From Chaenocephalus aceratus (taxonomy: Eukaryota > Chordata > Actinopteri > Perciformes > Channichthyidae), in the NCBI GenBank assembly GCA_023974075.1, contig CM043799.1, positions 3,294,428 through 3,358,427 of the forward strand: a stretch of DNA of 64,000 bases, written 5' to 3'. The position numbers and the translations under genes are program-made. Below are positions 34,601 through 46,600 of this stretch, piece by piece; the first letter of the stretch is position 1, and each line of letters opens with the position of its first letter. The notes under the pieces are model-generated. The model was given only the letters and a program-made list of their open reading frames with translations. It ran no database searches and was not told the DNA's origin.

Positions 34601-37600
34601 ATCGATCCAGAGGTTGAGGCTGATGTGCTGCGGGCTGAGGCAGCAGGCAGGGCTGCCAAGGAGCAGTTCATCCAAGAGCGCTTCATTTCCAAGAGGAAAG
34701 ACTTCTTTGATCGCCTCAAGAAACTTACGCTCAAGACAATGCATTACTGCAGCAAGAGGGTCAAACTTACATCTGCGCAGGGGAAGGTGGATATTGATTT
34801 TACTTATACCATTTGCATATTTCATTACACAAAAACATTATTCAGAAAGGAATGAAACCGTAAAACTCTGTTGTATTTATGCCTTTCTCATTTCCTCATT
34901 TTCCATTCCAGCTCTTTGTGTACAAGGAGCAGAGCAACCTCGCCTTTCAGCTGCTCGTTAAGTCACAGATTATGGAGATGCCCGTCAACCTTGAGGAACT
35001 CATGCGGAATCCCCTCTCACCTGTTCCTCATGCCTTTGGCTCTCCGGATGGCTATTTTGCTAAAACCAACAAGGCCACTATCCTTCACCATCTGCTGAAG
35101 GACAGGGACGAAGACGTACCTTACCCCAATGACGCCCTCTTCATACAGGATGGCAACGCTCTCTTCCACATGATGTCCAACCTCCCACCGACCTTCGGAG
35201 GGATTTGCATGCAGCTCCTGGACCAAATGGTTGCCAAGCACCATTTTGTGTTCTCTACAGATTGCTACCAGCCAGATTCCATCAAAGCCCAGGAGAGGCT
35301 CAGACGTGGCTCTTCTGAGAAGCGCATAATTGATGGTCCAAACACCCGGAGGCCCTATGACTTTAAGTCATTCCTTGGCAATGAGCTTAACAAGAAGCAG
35401 CTATGTGACCTGCTTCTCAGGGTCTGGGGGAGCAATGAGGCAGCATCCCGGATTGAGAAGAGCATCAACAAACATCAACAAATGGAAAAGTACGTTGACA
35501 GAAAAAGCGTGACACACACATACAATTGCAGACCATAATTGGGCTCTTTTTACATATGACAAAAACTGCATAACTTAAAATGTTAATTTGTTAAAATATG
35601 TAGTAGTATTCATTTACTTTGTTTGATTGTTACAGGTCCAGACTTCTGAGATCTATGAACTGCGATCCAACCAGGAGGAGACAGATTGTCCTGTACCTCC
35701 ACCAGGCTGTCAAATGGGGGTACAAGTCCAGTGTGGTGAGGACACCTGACAGACATCCTGATGATCCTCCTCTACCATGCCAGCAGGATCAACCTCTCCA
35801 TCTACCTTGACCACGGCTCTGGCAAACATCGCACACTGATACATGTGACAGAACTGTCAGAATCACTGGGACCTGACTACTGTAGCACACTGCTGGGATT
35901 CTACGTCTTTACTGGGGAGGACTGGACCAGCGCTTTAAAGGCAAAGGCAAGGTGAATCCCCTGAAGAAGCTGGAGAAGACTCCTAAACTCCACAAAGCTT
36001 TCAGGCAGCTTGGTGCAGACTGGATGGTCACTGGTGAGCTTCAAGAGGAGATGGAGAGCTTCACATGCATTATGTATGGCCAAGCACGGGTGACATCAGT
36101 TGACACAGTACGGGTGAAAATGATGAGAAAGATGGTCGGCGCTGACAAAGTCCTGGACTCTAAGTCAAAAGTAGACCTGGAACGCCTGCCTCCCCCCAAG
36201 GTCTGTCTCATTCCACATGTCCAGCGAGCCAACTACAGAGTCGCCTTCTACAAGAGAGCAGACAAGGCAATAATCGAGAGCCCAAAACCACATGATCCAG
36301 GCATGGGCTGGGAGAAGACAGGAGAAGAGGAGGTGTTGGAACCGGTCTGGGCAATTGGACCCATCCTCCCTCCTTCTCTTGTTGAGGTACTGGCTCAGAG
36401 AGCAGAGTCAGAAGAGCACGCAGCTCTTGACAAGGTGACCGATTACGCCACCAATAACTTGTCTGTGGGTGAAGTGGATGGAGTGTACGAGCATGAGGAT
36501 GAAGAGCTGGAGATGGAAGAAATTGAATTTGAAGATCTCTTCAGTGACGATGAGGATGATGAGTAGTTTAGGTCAGCAAGTTGGTAGTGACATGAAAAGG
36601 TAAATGTATTCATTGTTCAAGTTGTAATTATATCACACTTTACATAATCTTTCATGTTTGATTTTGGTGCAATAAAGAGTTAAAAATAAACCCAACAAGA
36701 TTTTATTTAATAATTTCATTTCATTTAAAGGATTAGAGAAAAACTGATTGTGAACATATATTCACCCATGTGTTGAAAAGGTAGATGATCATACACACAT
36801 GTTTGGTCATTTCTTGCTGTTTTTGTCCAGAAATGCAGTCAAAATGTTGTCAAATGTCAACAATAACCATCCCATTGAATTCCTAGGATCCAAATTGTGT
36901 GGGAACATGTATTAATTTCGCTCTGTAAGTTGTCTACTTCAAAAGTTATGCCTCTTCTACATTATATTTTCATTTTTCGATTTTTGGGTTAGGTGCTATA
37001 AAGGGTTAAAACTAGCCTTTGGGACATTATTTCAGCTTGGTACCCAATATAATCTTAAAATAAACACTTGGAGGATTGAAAAAAAAACGGATTGTCCACA
37101 AATATTCACTCTATGCGTTTGAAAAATTAAAAAGTAGTTGGTCAGACACACATTTTTTGCATTTTTTTTGCTGTTTTTGTCCAGAAATACAGTCAAAATG
37201 TTGTCAAATGTCAAAAATAACCATTCCATTGAATTCCTAGGGTCAGAATTGTATGGACAAATGTATTCATTTGTCTCTGTATGTTGTTTACTTCAAAGGT
37301 TATGCCTCTTGCTACATCAAATTGTAATGTTTCGGTTTTGGGTTAGGTGCAATAAAGGGTTAAAAATGGAGCCTTTCGGACATTATTTCAGCTTGGCACC
37401 TGGCAGATTCTGAAAGTAGACACTTTAAGGATTAAGAAAAATCAGGTGGCATAAAAAATTCCGAGGGGTGCGCGTGGACCCCTATTTCCATCTAGACTCA
37501 TATATTTGCTCTTGTGTGTTCTCTATATATGTATAGGCCCAGAACCACTGCAAGGAACGTCAGAACAGCCTGCTGCATCTCATCCTGACCACCACAGATT

Positions 37601-40600
37601 CCACCCATACACTCTTCTCAGGTGTGTGCCTGATGAATGTAAAGATGTTTAGCTATAAACCTAATTGTCCTAATGCTTTCAAATAATTGCTTTCTGTTTT
37701 TATTTACATTTTACACACTGTCCCAACTTTATTGGAATTGGGGTTGTGTGTGTGTGTGAAGATATTGTGGATATGAGGTGAGAAAATGTGCTTCACATGC
37801 CCTCCAGATGCAGCAAAGACAGACGATCCACTACCAACCGATCCTGCTGACTGCCCTTCACACCTCAGACACAATGAGGACAGAGTTTGTTCGCAGAGGA
37901 CCATATCAGATAACACCTGATTTCATTTTCCCACGGAGAGATGATGGGAGAAGTTGCCACCACCAGTAATTCAGCAGGACCTTAGTAAATGGAGAAAGGA
38001 TCAAAAGAAGTTGGGTGACATATTCAAAAAAGAAGAACAGTCTTTTTTGTTTTTGTTGTCAACTTTTCTCTCCAAAACAAATTCATTTAACAAATGCAGG
38101 ACTGTCGGATTGGAAAGATGCAAGTGCTGCTTTGACCAGCCATGAGAATAGTCCGGAACACCTGAACAATTTGGCGTCATGGAAAGAATTGGCAGTTCGA
38201 TTAAAACAAGGTACAACAATAGACAAACGAGCAGGCCCTCCTTGAGACGGAGAAGAGTCGGTGGAGAGCAGTGCTGACACGACTGGTTGCTATTGGACCG
38301 TCTCTGGAGGGCGAAACATGGCATTGAGAGGAAAGACAGAAATACTCCACTCTCCTTCAAATGGAAACTTTTTGAAAGAGGTTGAGCTTTTGGCACAGTT
38401 AGACCCAGTGATGAAAGACCACATCCACAAGATTAGAAGTCAAACATCCCACCACAGCTACTTGGGCAAACCCATTCAGAATGAGTTGATTGAATGCATC
38501 AGTGGAAAGATTATATCAACAATAGTGCAAGAAATAAAGAAATGCAAGTACTTTCCCCTCATGTTAGATTGCACCCCGGATGTTAGCCAGACTGAACAGC
38601 TGTCAGTAGTCATCAGAATGGTGACACTGGAAGAAGACCCCCAGATTAAAGAGCACTTCATGGGATTCCTAGTAGCAGAGGAGTCCACTGGTGAAAGTTT
38701 GTCCGCCCTGATTTTGAAGAGGCTGGAGGAGTTGCAGATTGCCTTTGATGACTGCAGAGGACAGTCATATGACAACGGCGCAAATATGAGAGGGAAGAAC
38801 AAGGGAGTACAGGCCAGGCTACTGCAGTTGAACCCAAGAGCTTGGTTTGTGCCTTGTGGGGCACATACACTCAATTTGGTCGTTGCTGATGCTGCCAAAA
38901 GCTCCAACGATGCCATATCATTTGTTGGCATTGTGCAGAAGCTATACTGCCTGTTTTCTGCCTCGACACAGAGATGGGCCATCCTCAAGAAACACGTCAA
39001 CCTTTCACTCAAAATGTGGTCAGAAACCAGATGGGAGAGCAGAGTGAAAGCTGTGGAGCCTCTACGATATGAAGCCACAGCTGTGAGAGAGGCACTGCTT
39101 GAGGTGAGAAACCAGGCCAAAGACCCAATCATCAGGATTGAAGCCCAGTCTCTGGCAGAAGAAGTGGGATCATTCCGCTTTTCACTGTGCACAGTGGTCT
39201 GGTATGACATGCTAAGTCAAATTCAGCAGGTGAGCAAACTCCTGCAATGCAAGTGGGTGTAGCAGTAAGTCTACTGAAAAAGCTCTCGAATCCTACAGAG
39301 CCACAGGCTTTGTGGCTGCACAAACATCAGCCAAGGACATGTGTGAAGACATGAATGTGGACGCAGTCCTTGTGCAGAAGCGGCTGAAGTCAACAAAGAG
39401 GCACTTCTCATATGAGTCTCCTGATGAGCCATTGAGGGATGCCTTGCAACATCTGGAGGTAACCTTCTTTAACGTGGTGGTGGATGCTACAGTGTCAGCA
39501 CAAAAGGAGGGGTGTACCACTCTTAAACATGTGCATGACAAGTTTGGCATTCTGTACAACTTCCCAGACCTGCCACACCAAGAGCTGAGGAAGAAAGCAG
39601 AGGCCCTTGCACACACCTTAAGCCATGGAGGGCAATCTGATTTGGATGGGAAGGAGCTGGCTCAGGAGTTGGAAAATGTACCTGACTTGCCATCAAAGAG
39701 CATGACAACTCTTGAGTTGTTGAAATTCATACACACAAAGCAGCTCACCGAAATATATCCCAACTTGTGTATTGCTCTGCGGATCAGTGCAACGCTACCA
39801 GTAACAGCAGCTTCAGCCGAGAGGAGTTTTTCCAAATTAAAACTCTTGAAAACATACCTGAGGTAAACCATGGCTCAAGAACGCCTCAGTGGTCTGGCTG
39901 TAATCAGTATTAACCATGAGGTTGGTGGTCAGATTTCATATGATGATGCGATTGATGACTTTGCAATGAGGAAGGCCAGAAGGATTGCACTGTAAATGGA
40001 AACCAGTAGGAGCTAATAGGCTAACCTTGTGTGATGATAGGGAGTGGAATGTAAATAGTTCTTGAGACAAAGTGAATTTGTAATTTTTATTTATTTGTTT
40101 GTTTATTTAGCATATTATATTTTGATTATTTGACATGTGCAACATATTTTACAATACATACTTTTCTTTTAAAGCAAATTTGCACATTATTTTATTGTTT
40201 GTTATTGTTATTATTATTGTTTGTTAGCTAAGTTGTTTATTTTAATTCTTTAGTGTGCACTTTACATTTCTTCTTAATTTTCTTTGAAAGCAAATGTTCA
40301 CATTCTTTTATTGTTTGTTATTGTTATTATTATTGTTTGTTAGCTAAGTTGTTTATTTGTTTTAATTATTTCGTGTGCACTTTACATTTATTCTTAGCTC
40401 TTGTTCTTGCTTGCAATAAATAAAGGTGCAATACTTTACTGTATAACTGTTAAGATGTTTTGATATTTATTTTGGGGGGGGGGGGCGCAGTGGTGAAGCT
40501 CGCCTAGGGCACCAAATGTGCTAGGTCCGCCCCTGATCCACACACACATTTATAGTGATCCCATACAATTTGCCAAACTGATTCTCATTGACAGACATTC

Positions 40601-43600
40601 ATCCAGGTGAATGTTGTGGTTCAGTATCTCACCCAAAACATTTCGACATGAGGACTACGGCTTGACCTCCTGATTCATGGCCGCCCAAACAAGCATAAAT
40701 TAAATCCCCCAACTGCAGTGATTGAATACCTATATCAGGTCTGCAGATGGTGAGGTATCGATCGATGGCCACCACCGTCAGCAGGCCAATACTTGCCATG
40801 CCAAAGAAGATGTTGAGAGCTGCATAGATCTAGGGACAAAAACACAGAAAAAGTTAATTAACAGACCGTTATTGATAGTGGGCCTGTCATGTAATTATAA
40901 TTAAGTTTATTAAGGTTTATTGGTTAAAGCAACTTTAATCACACTTTAATAGTCGTGTTTCAATGGGTTTAAAGGCAGTTAAAGGTAGTATCTATGCAAG
41001 GAGGTACACCAGGTAATTGACTGATGTTTAGTTAAAGGACATGCTAGGACTTTGATATCATGTTTATTATCTCACTAAAACAAAGCCTTTGGTTTATAAC
41101 CGATTGAATGAAAAACAATTATATTCCTGATTGATAAATCTGCAGATTGTTTTGCATTAACTGTGTACACACTTGGTACAAAACCGTTTGAAATCTCAAA
41201 TATCCATCACAATTGTCCAGAGCTAAAGGCGACATTTTGAAGTGGGTTGTTTTGTCCAAGACACAGAGATATTACATTTATTTTAATTAATACACAAATA
41301 AAGAGAAATAAAGAAAAATATAAGGAATACAGACTTGTATTGATCCACGAGGTTCTCAGATCTGAGAAGCCAGAATCAGCTGAACACATTTACAATTTCA
41401 GACCATTAATTCATGATCTTAATAGCCTACTGCCCAGAAAGCATTTACTTTTGAAGTAAATCTCAATATAACATTTGTTCTTATTTTTTTAGCTGCTAAA
41501 GGAAAAAGACCATTGCTTAGGACATTAGTATTCCTCCTTCAGAAAACACCATAAAAAACCTTTAGATTTTTGGAGAGCACAAAACTTGTCTAAACTGTCC
41601 CTAGTAAAGAAAAGAAAAATAGAACAAGAACAAAGAAACAGAACAACAGGAGGAAAGAGTTAAAAGACACAGAAAGAAGAAGAAAGAGAGGAAGTAAACA
41701 TTAAAGGGAACAGCAGAGGAAGAGAGGCCCCGTCTCAGGTCGGTTAAATGGATTCCTTGCTTCCCTCACTTGCGTCGTTTCCCTGCGTGTAGTCCCTCCC
41801 ACCAGGGAAGCAAGGAGGGACGCAAGGAAACCACGAGAAGCAGGGAAATTAGGGCTGCAGTCGGATAGTTTAAAAATCAGCTCCTAAGTTCTAACCCTAT
41901 CGTCTATTCCTTGACCTCTGAGTGAAACGTCACGGGGTTAAGGGATAGTGGATAGGAGAATTCAAAAGGATTTAGGAGAAGAGACTGCGGTACTTTAGAG
42001 AATCGACTGCACTTTCACTATCCGACGTGTTTATGATGCGCCAGCGGACGTCATGAATGTGCGTCTGCTGCTGTGGGGAAACCATGGAAACCACAGATTT
42101 CTATACAGCGGACTACAACATGGATGTTTAATAAGAACGAGGGACTACTGTGAACTCATCTAGAGACTCTGCACCGTGCTCTGATGCTGCTGCTTTGCTT
42201 TATGAACGTGGACAACAGAGAAACATATTCTTCATGACCAAAGTTGAAATTGAAATAAAAAAGGAAAGTGAAACTTATGCTCGTCACCCTCTCCCTCCGG
42301 TTCACATTAATACTAATGATCCCAAAGATTGTATGAACTATGAAAAGATCTTAAAATCAAAACAAATGTATTTATTATAAACGTTAGTCCTTAACATCTA
42401 TCTCTGTGTATATCACCATTCAAACATCTTTTAAAAGTTGAACAAACCCCACACAGCTCAGTAAAGACTGTGAAATGTTGACTTTATTTGATCATTTCAG
42501 TAAAAACTAACGTTCATATTTCTCTCTTTGATTATAATACTGATGAACGTTCAAAACAAAGCACTTTGGCAACTTACCACATACGTTTTAAAATGCTTAA
42601 TAAGCACCGTAACGTTCATGATATAATTTCTCGGTCATAATCGGTTGTTTCCGTGAACGGCCGACTGTTGAGTGACGGCAAATGCTGCGGCTGCAAGGCA
42701 TTGTGGGGCAGCATTTCTCCTCTCCTTTTGGTAAGGGAGGTCCAGTGGTTCCTAAGCTAAAGGAGGTTATAAAGGAAGTTTGAAACCTCCTTTCCTATCA
42801 TTCTCATCATTCTAGAGAATTGGAACGGCACTTATCATGGCTGCCACTGAGGGACTTCCGGGTCATTTCACTCCTTTAGGAAGGTTCCTAAGCTAAATGG
42901 ACTATTCGACTTCAGCCCAGTTTTAAGAGCAATGGGACGTCCTTTCCTCCGGAGCGTCACGTGAAGCGACGTCCGTTTGTGATGACGCTGCACAGCTGAT
43001 GTCTGACAGCAGCTCTGTCCCTGTTGTTTTCACACACACCCCCGCCTCTGTTAGTACACATTTATTGACATATACATTTGTATCATCTGTTGTAGACCCA
43101 AATACATTAAATAAAATAAGAACTCATTCTCAAAAAGATAAACGACATTCTTAAAATTTATAATTTGATAATTTATAATTTGATTAATATTGATTGGAGT
43201 GCACAATAGAAATAAAATAATTGAGAGAAGAAAAAGAGATATGATATCTAAAACCCAGTTGGATTAACATTCATTGAAACAAAACACGGTATAAACTGAG
43301 GAGTGAGTCCCGTGAGGTTCATGTGTTTTCTTCACTCCGCTGGGAAACTGCTCTCATGTCAAGAAGCATCAGATCAGTGCATGCGCTGCATCGTCCAATC
43401 AGTGAGCGATACACAGTAAGGGGGCGGGGCGAGTATCTGAGGATTTCATCGCAGGATGGATCGGTGGTTCCTCCATTATCGCTCCTCCATTATCGCTCCT
43501 CGATCCTCGGTCCTCTGGCAGAAATAAGAGCCATGGGACGGTACTCAAGATGGCGCAGACAAATCAACTTCCGGTGGGACAGAGGAGCGAGGAAATTAAA

Positions 43601-46600
43601 ATAATCTACCTGAGACAGGGGGCCCTTCTCACTTAATTTCCTCGCTCCTTGGTCTCGGTCTCACCGGAAGTTGATTTGTCTGCGCCATCTTGAGTAGCGT
43701 CCCAATGGCCTTATTTTTGCCGGAGGAGCGAGGAGCGATAATGGAGTCTATAACCGAGGAACCACCAGACCATCCTTCGATGAAATCCTCAGACACTCGC
43801 CCCGCCCCCTTACTGTGTATCGCTCACTGATTGGACAAGGCAGTGCATGCACTGATCTGATGCTTCTTGACATGAGAGCAGTTTCCCAGCGGAGTGAAGA
43901 AAATACATGAACCTCACGGGAGTCACTCCTCAGTTTATACCGTGTTTTGTTTCAATTCATGTTTCATTTAGTTACAAATATGTGATATATCTGAACAACA
44001 AAGTTGTCAAAAATCATTTTCTTCATTTATTGGAAACATTTTCATGATCGCTTTTTTCGTTTATACATTCTAAGAATGGCATTTATCTTTTTTGAGAATT
44101 AGTTCTTATTTTATTTAATGTATTTGGGTCTACAAACAAATGATACAAATGTTTGTGTCAGTAAATGTGTACAAACAGAGGCGGGGGTGTTTGTGAAAAT
44201 AACAGGGACAGAGCTGCTGTCAGACGATCAGCTGTGAAGCGTCATGACAAACGGACGTCGCTTCACGTCACGCTCCGGAGGAAAGGACGTCCCATTGCTC
44301 TTAAAACTCATTTCCCTGCTTCTCGTGGTTTCCTTGCGTCTCTCCCATATACAGACTATGGTCTCTCCATGCTTCCCTGGTGGGAGGGACTAAACGCAGG
44401 GAAACGACGCAAGTGAGGGACGCAAGGAATCCATTTAACCGAAGTGAGAAGGGCCCATGGCCACAGACTCCTGCAGTTAGCAGCTAGCGCCTAGCTAGTC
44501 ATTATGCTAATGTGCACATCAATCGTTCCCAGTACTTATATTACGCTGTAACAGGATCTAGTGATATCCAAGCAACAGCTTCATTTAGCATGAAAGAATG
44601 ATTGTATATATATATATATATATATATAATAATAAGTAATATTAACTTTATTTAATACAACATTTACGGTACAAGATTTAATCATACAGCCCATGTAGTA
44701 TGATAATGAATTATAGCAAACATGTGCAATATATCCATTATTACAGCTCCGTGGGATGGCAGTAAGACGATATGGGTCCGTTCTTATTGTGCATCCATGG
44801 GTAAAGATAAACGCAACTCACATTGGTTTCTCAAACAGCATCTCTGTAAACTATGTGTATTGTGATAATTTCACTCTGCCTTTAACGGCTCGTTGTAGCT
44901 CCAATAGCTCCAGCGCCCACCCTTCCTGTGAGCAAAGTGTGCTCTGATTGGTTCGGGACACGTAACATGAACGTGCCGGGCGGCGCGGTCCCGTGGGTTA
45001 GATGCGCGTTCATAATGCAGAGGGCAATAGCTCTCAGAATAACGTTATTAGCACATTATTACAACTTGAGGAACGAATGTTTTTAATAAGGACTATAGTG
45101 TAAGTGTTCATACTGGGTAGTTTTATTTAGTTTAAAAAAAAATTATCCAACGATTTACAGACCACTCTTTCCCCATGTAAGTCAATGAGAAAAAGTGTTT
45201 CCGGGTCTGGCAACCAAACGGAAGTGTAGTACCGCCGTTTGGCCAGAACGAATATTTTCATCTGAGTCCGGCGCACTTCCTGGGGGCTTGGGACAGAGCT
45301 GCTGTCAGACGATCAGCTGTGCGGCGTCATCACAAACGGACGTCGCTTCACGTGACGCCCCGGAGGAAAGGACGTCCCATTGCTCTTAAAACTCATTTCC
45401 CTGCTTCTCGTGGTTTCCTTGCGTCTCTCCATGCTTCCCTGGTGGGAGGGACTAGTCGCAGGGAACGACACGAGTGAGGGACGCAAGGAATCCATTTAAC
45501 CGAAGTGAGAAGGACCCTCGGTCGATTGTTCAGCAGCTAAATACGACCTAGAGTCACGTTTTAAAGTGTAGCACCTCTAGTGGTCGTGTAAGAAACAACA
45601 TGCTCCTGTCGATTGCAAACGCTCCGTAGGGTCGTTTATTCACAAAGAACCCTCTCTGGAGAATCCCAAATTGTGGAATAGTTTGGCCAGTAAAATGCTT
45701 TTTATTAGATTTCTAGCGAGAAGTGTATATTGAACTTTTATAATCTACGTCCAGTGGATGTGTAGGATCTACAGTTTGATAGATATACGAAGATGATTTG
45801 AGGTCTCGCCAGGAGAACGTGTACTGTATATGGGGCAGCTTCCATGTAAAGTTAGCGTGGGTGAAAACAGTATTTCCGGTCTCGAAGTTTTCATAATAAA
45901 ACCGGAAGTATTCCCCAGACTGTCAAATTATTACACAGTGATATCTCCATTACTCATCCACTAAAAAACATCAGTTTATCCTTGTTAATAACACAATATT
46001 GATTGGTTTAAATTGTGTACAATGCTTTTGTGTTTTTAACCTTCGATTCGGAGAAACAAATTGTTTTTTCGGAGTTTAAACACGACAGAGTTTCCGAAGA
46101 CACTACACTACCCAGAATCCCCAGCTATCGTTTGGGACTACAACATCCGCCTTGCTTTACAAACCCCGTGATTAGCCCACAAGCTCTGTGATTGGATGTT
46201 GGAGTGGCAGTGTGAGAAGGTTACGCCGAGGTTGCGTTCCAATAGTCCATTTAGCTTAGGAACCTTCCTAACCAAGTGAAATGACCCGGAAGTCCCTCAG
46301 TGGCAGCCATGATAAGAGCCGTTCCAATTCTCTAAATGAAAGGAAAGGAGGTTTCAAACTTCCTTTATAACCTCCTTTAGCTTAGGAACCACTGAACCTC
46401 CCTTACCGAAAGGAGAGGAGAAAATGCTGCCCCACAATGCATTGCAGCCGCAGCATTTGCCGTCACTCAACAGTCGGCCGTTCACGGAAACAACCGATTA
46501 TGACCGAGAAATGATATCGTGAAAGTTACGGTGATTATTAAGCATTTTAAAACGTATGTGGTAAGTTGCCAAAGTGCTTTGTTTTGAACGTTCATCAGTA

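Larger units (their letters stand above)
31344..37498 (+). mobile_element. Second Academ-like DNA transposon, nested in the hAT intron
   Basis: Long inverted repeats of about 235 bases (31,344-31,578 and 37,262-37,498) begin AGTCTAGATGGAAATAGGGG on both ends. The flanks AAT and CAT may be a diverged 3-bp duplication. Comparing the flanks with the similar tandem exon/intron unit at 31,100-31,160 supports a clean insertion. Inside, the plus strand encodes a spliced protein related block by block to the protein of the 21.9-29.2 kb transposon, though the two share little DNA similarity. Confidence 0.75.
30373..39995 (+). pseudogene. hAT transposase gene, spliced and broken
   Basis: Exon 1 (30,373-30,448) encodes MTRQKPSGAQYKNRRKEEEK, a basic start. 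Exons at 30,980-31,063 and from 31,160, and after the nested element at 37,539, encode Pro/Ser-rich linkers, the last two apparently duplicates (EPHEGTSEQQAA and EPLQGTSEQPAA). A TTF-type zinc-finger region follows (RRGPYQITPDFIFPRRDDGR; FCFCCQLFS), then a DUF4371-like part (GNFLKEVELLAQL; YFPLMLDCTPDVSQTEQLSV) and the hAT C-terminal dimerisation region (ISATLPVTAASAERSFSKLK). Stops and frame changes at about 31,210, 37,920, 38,240 and 39,260 make it inactive. It would act in the nucleus on its own ends. Confidence 0.82.
30039..40535 (+). mobile_element. hAT DNA transposon (TTF/DUF4371 type) carrying a nested transposon
   Basis: A perfect 8-bp direct repeat ATCCACAC flanks it (30,031-30,038 and 40,536-40,543). 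The ends are inverted: CAGGGGCAGA on the left and the inverse of CAGGGGCGGA on the right. The transposase gene is on the plus strand, spliced and decayed. An Academ-like transposon of about 6.15 kb (31,344-37,498) lies in one of its introns, so the hAT itself is about 4.3 kb. Confidence 0.9.
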
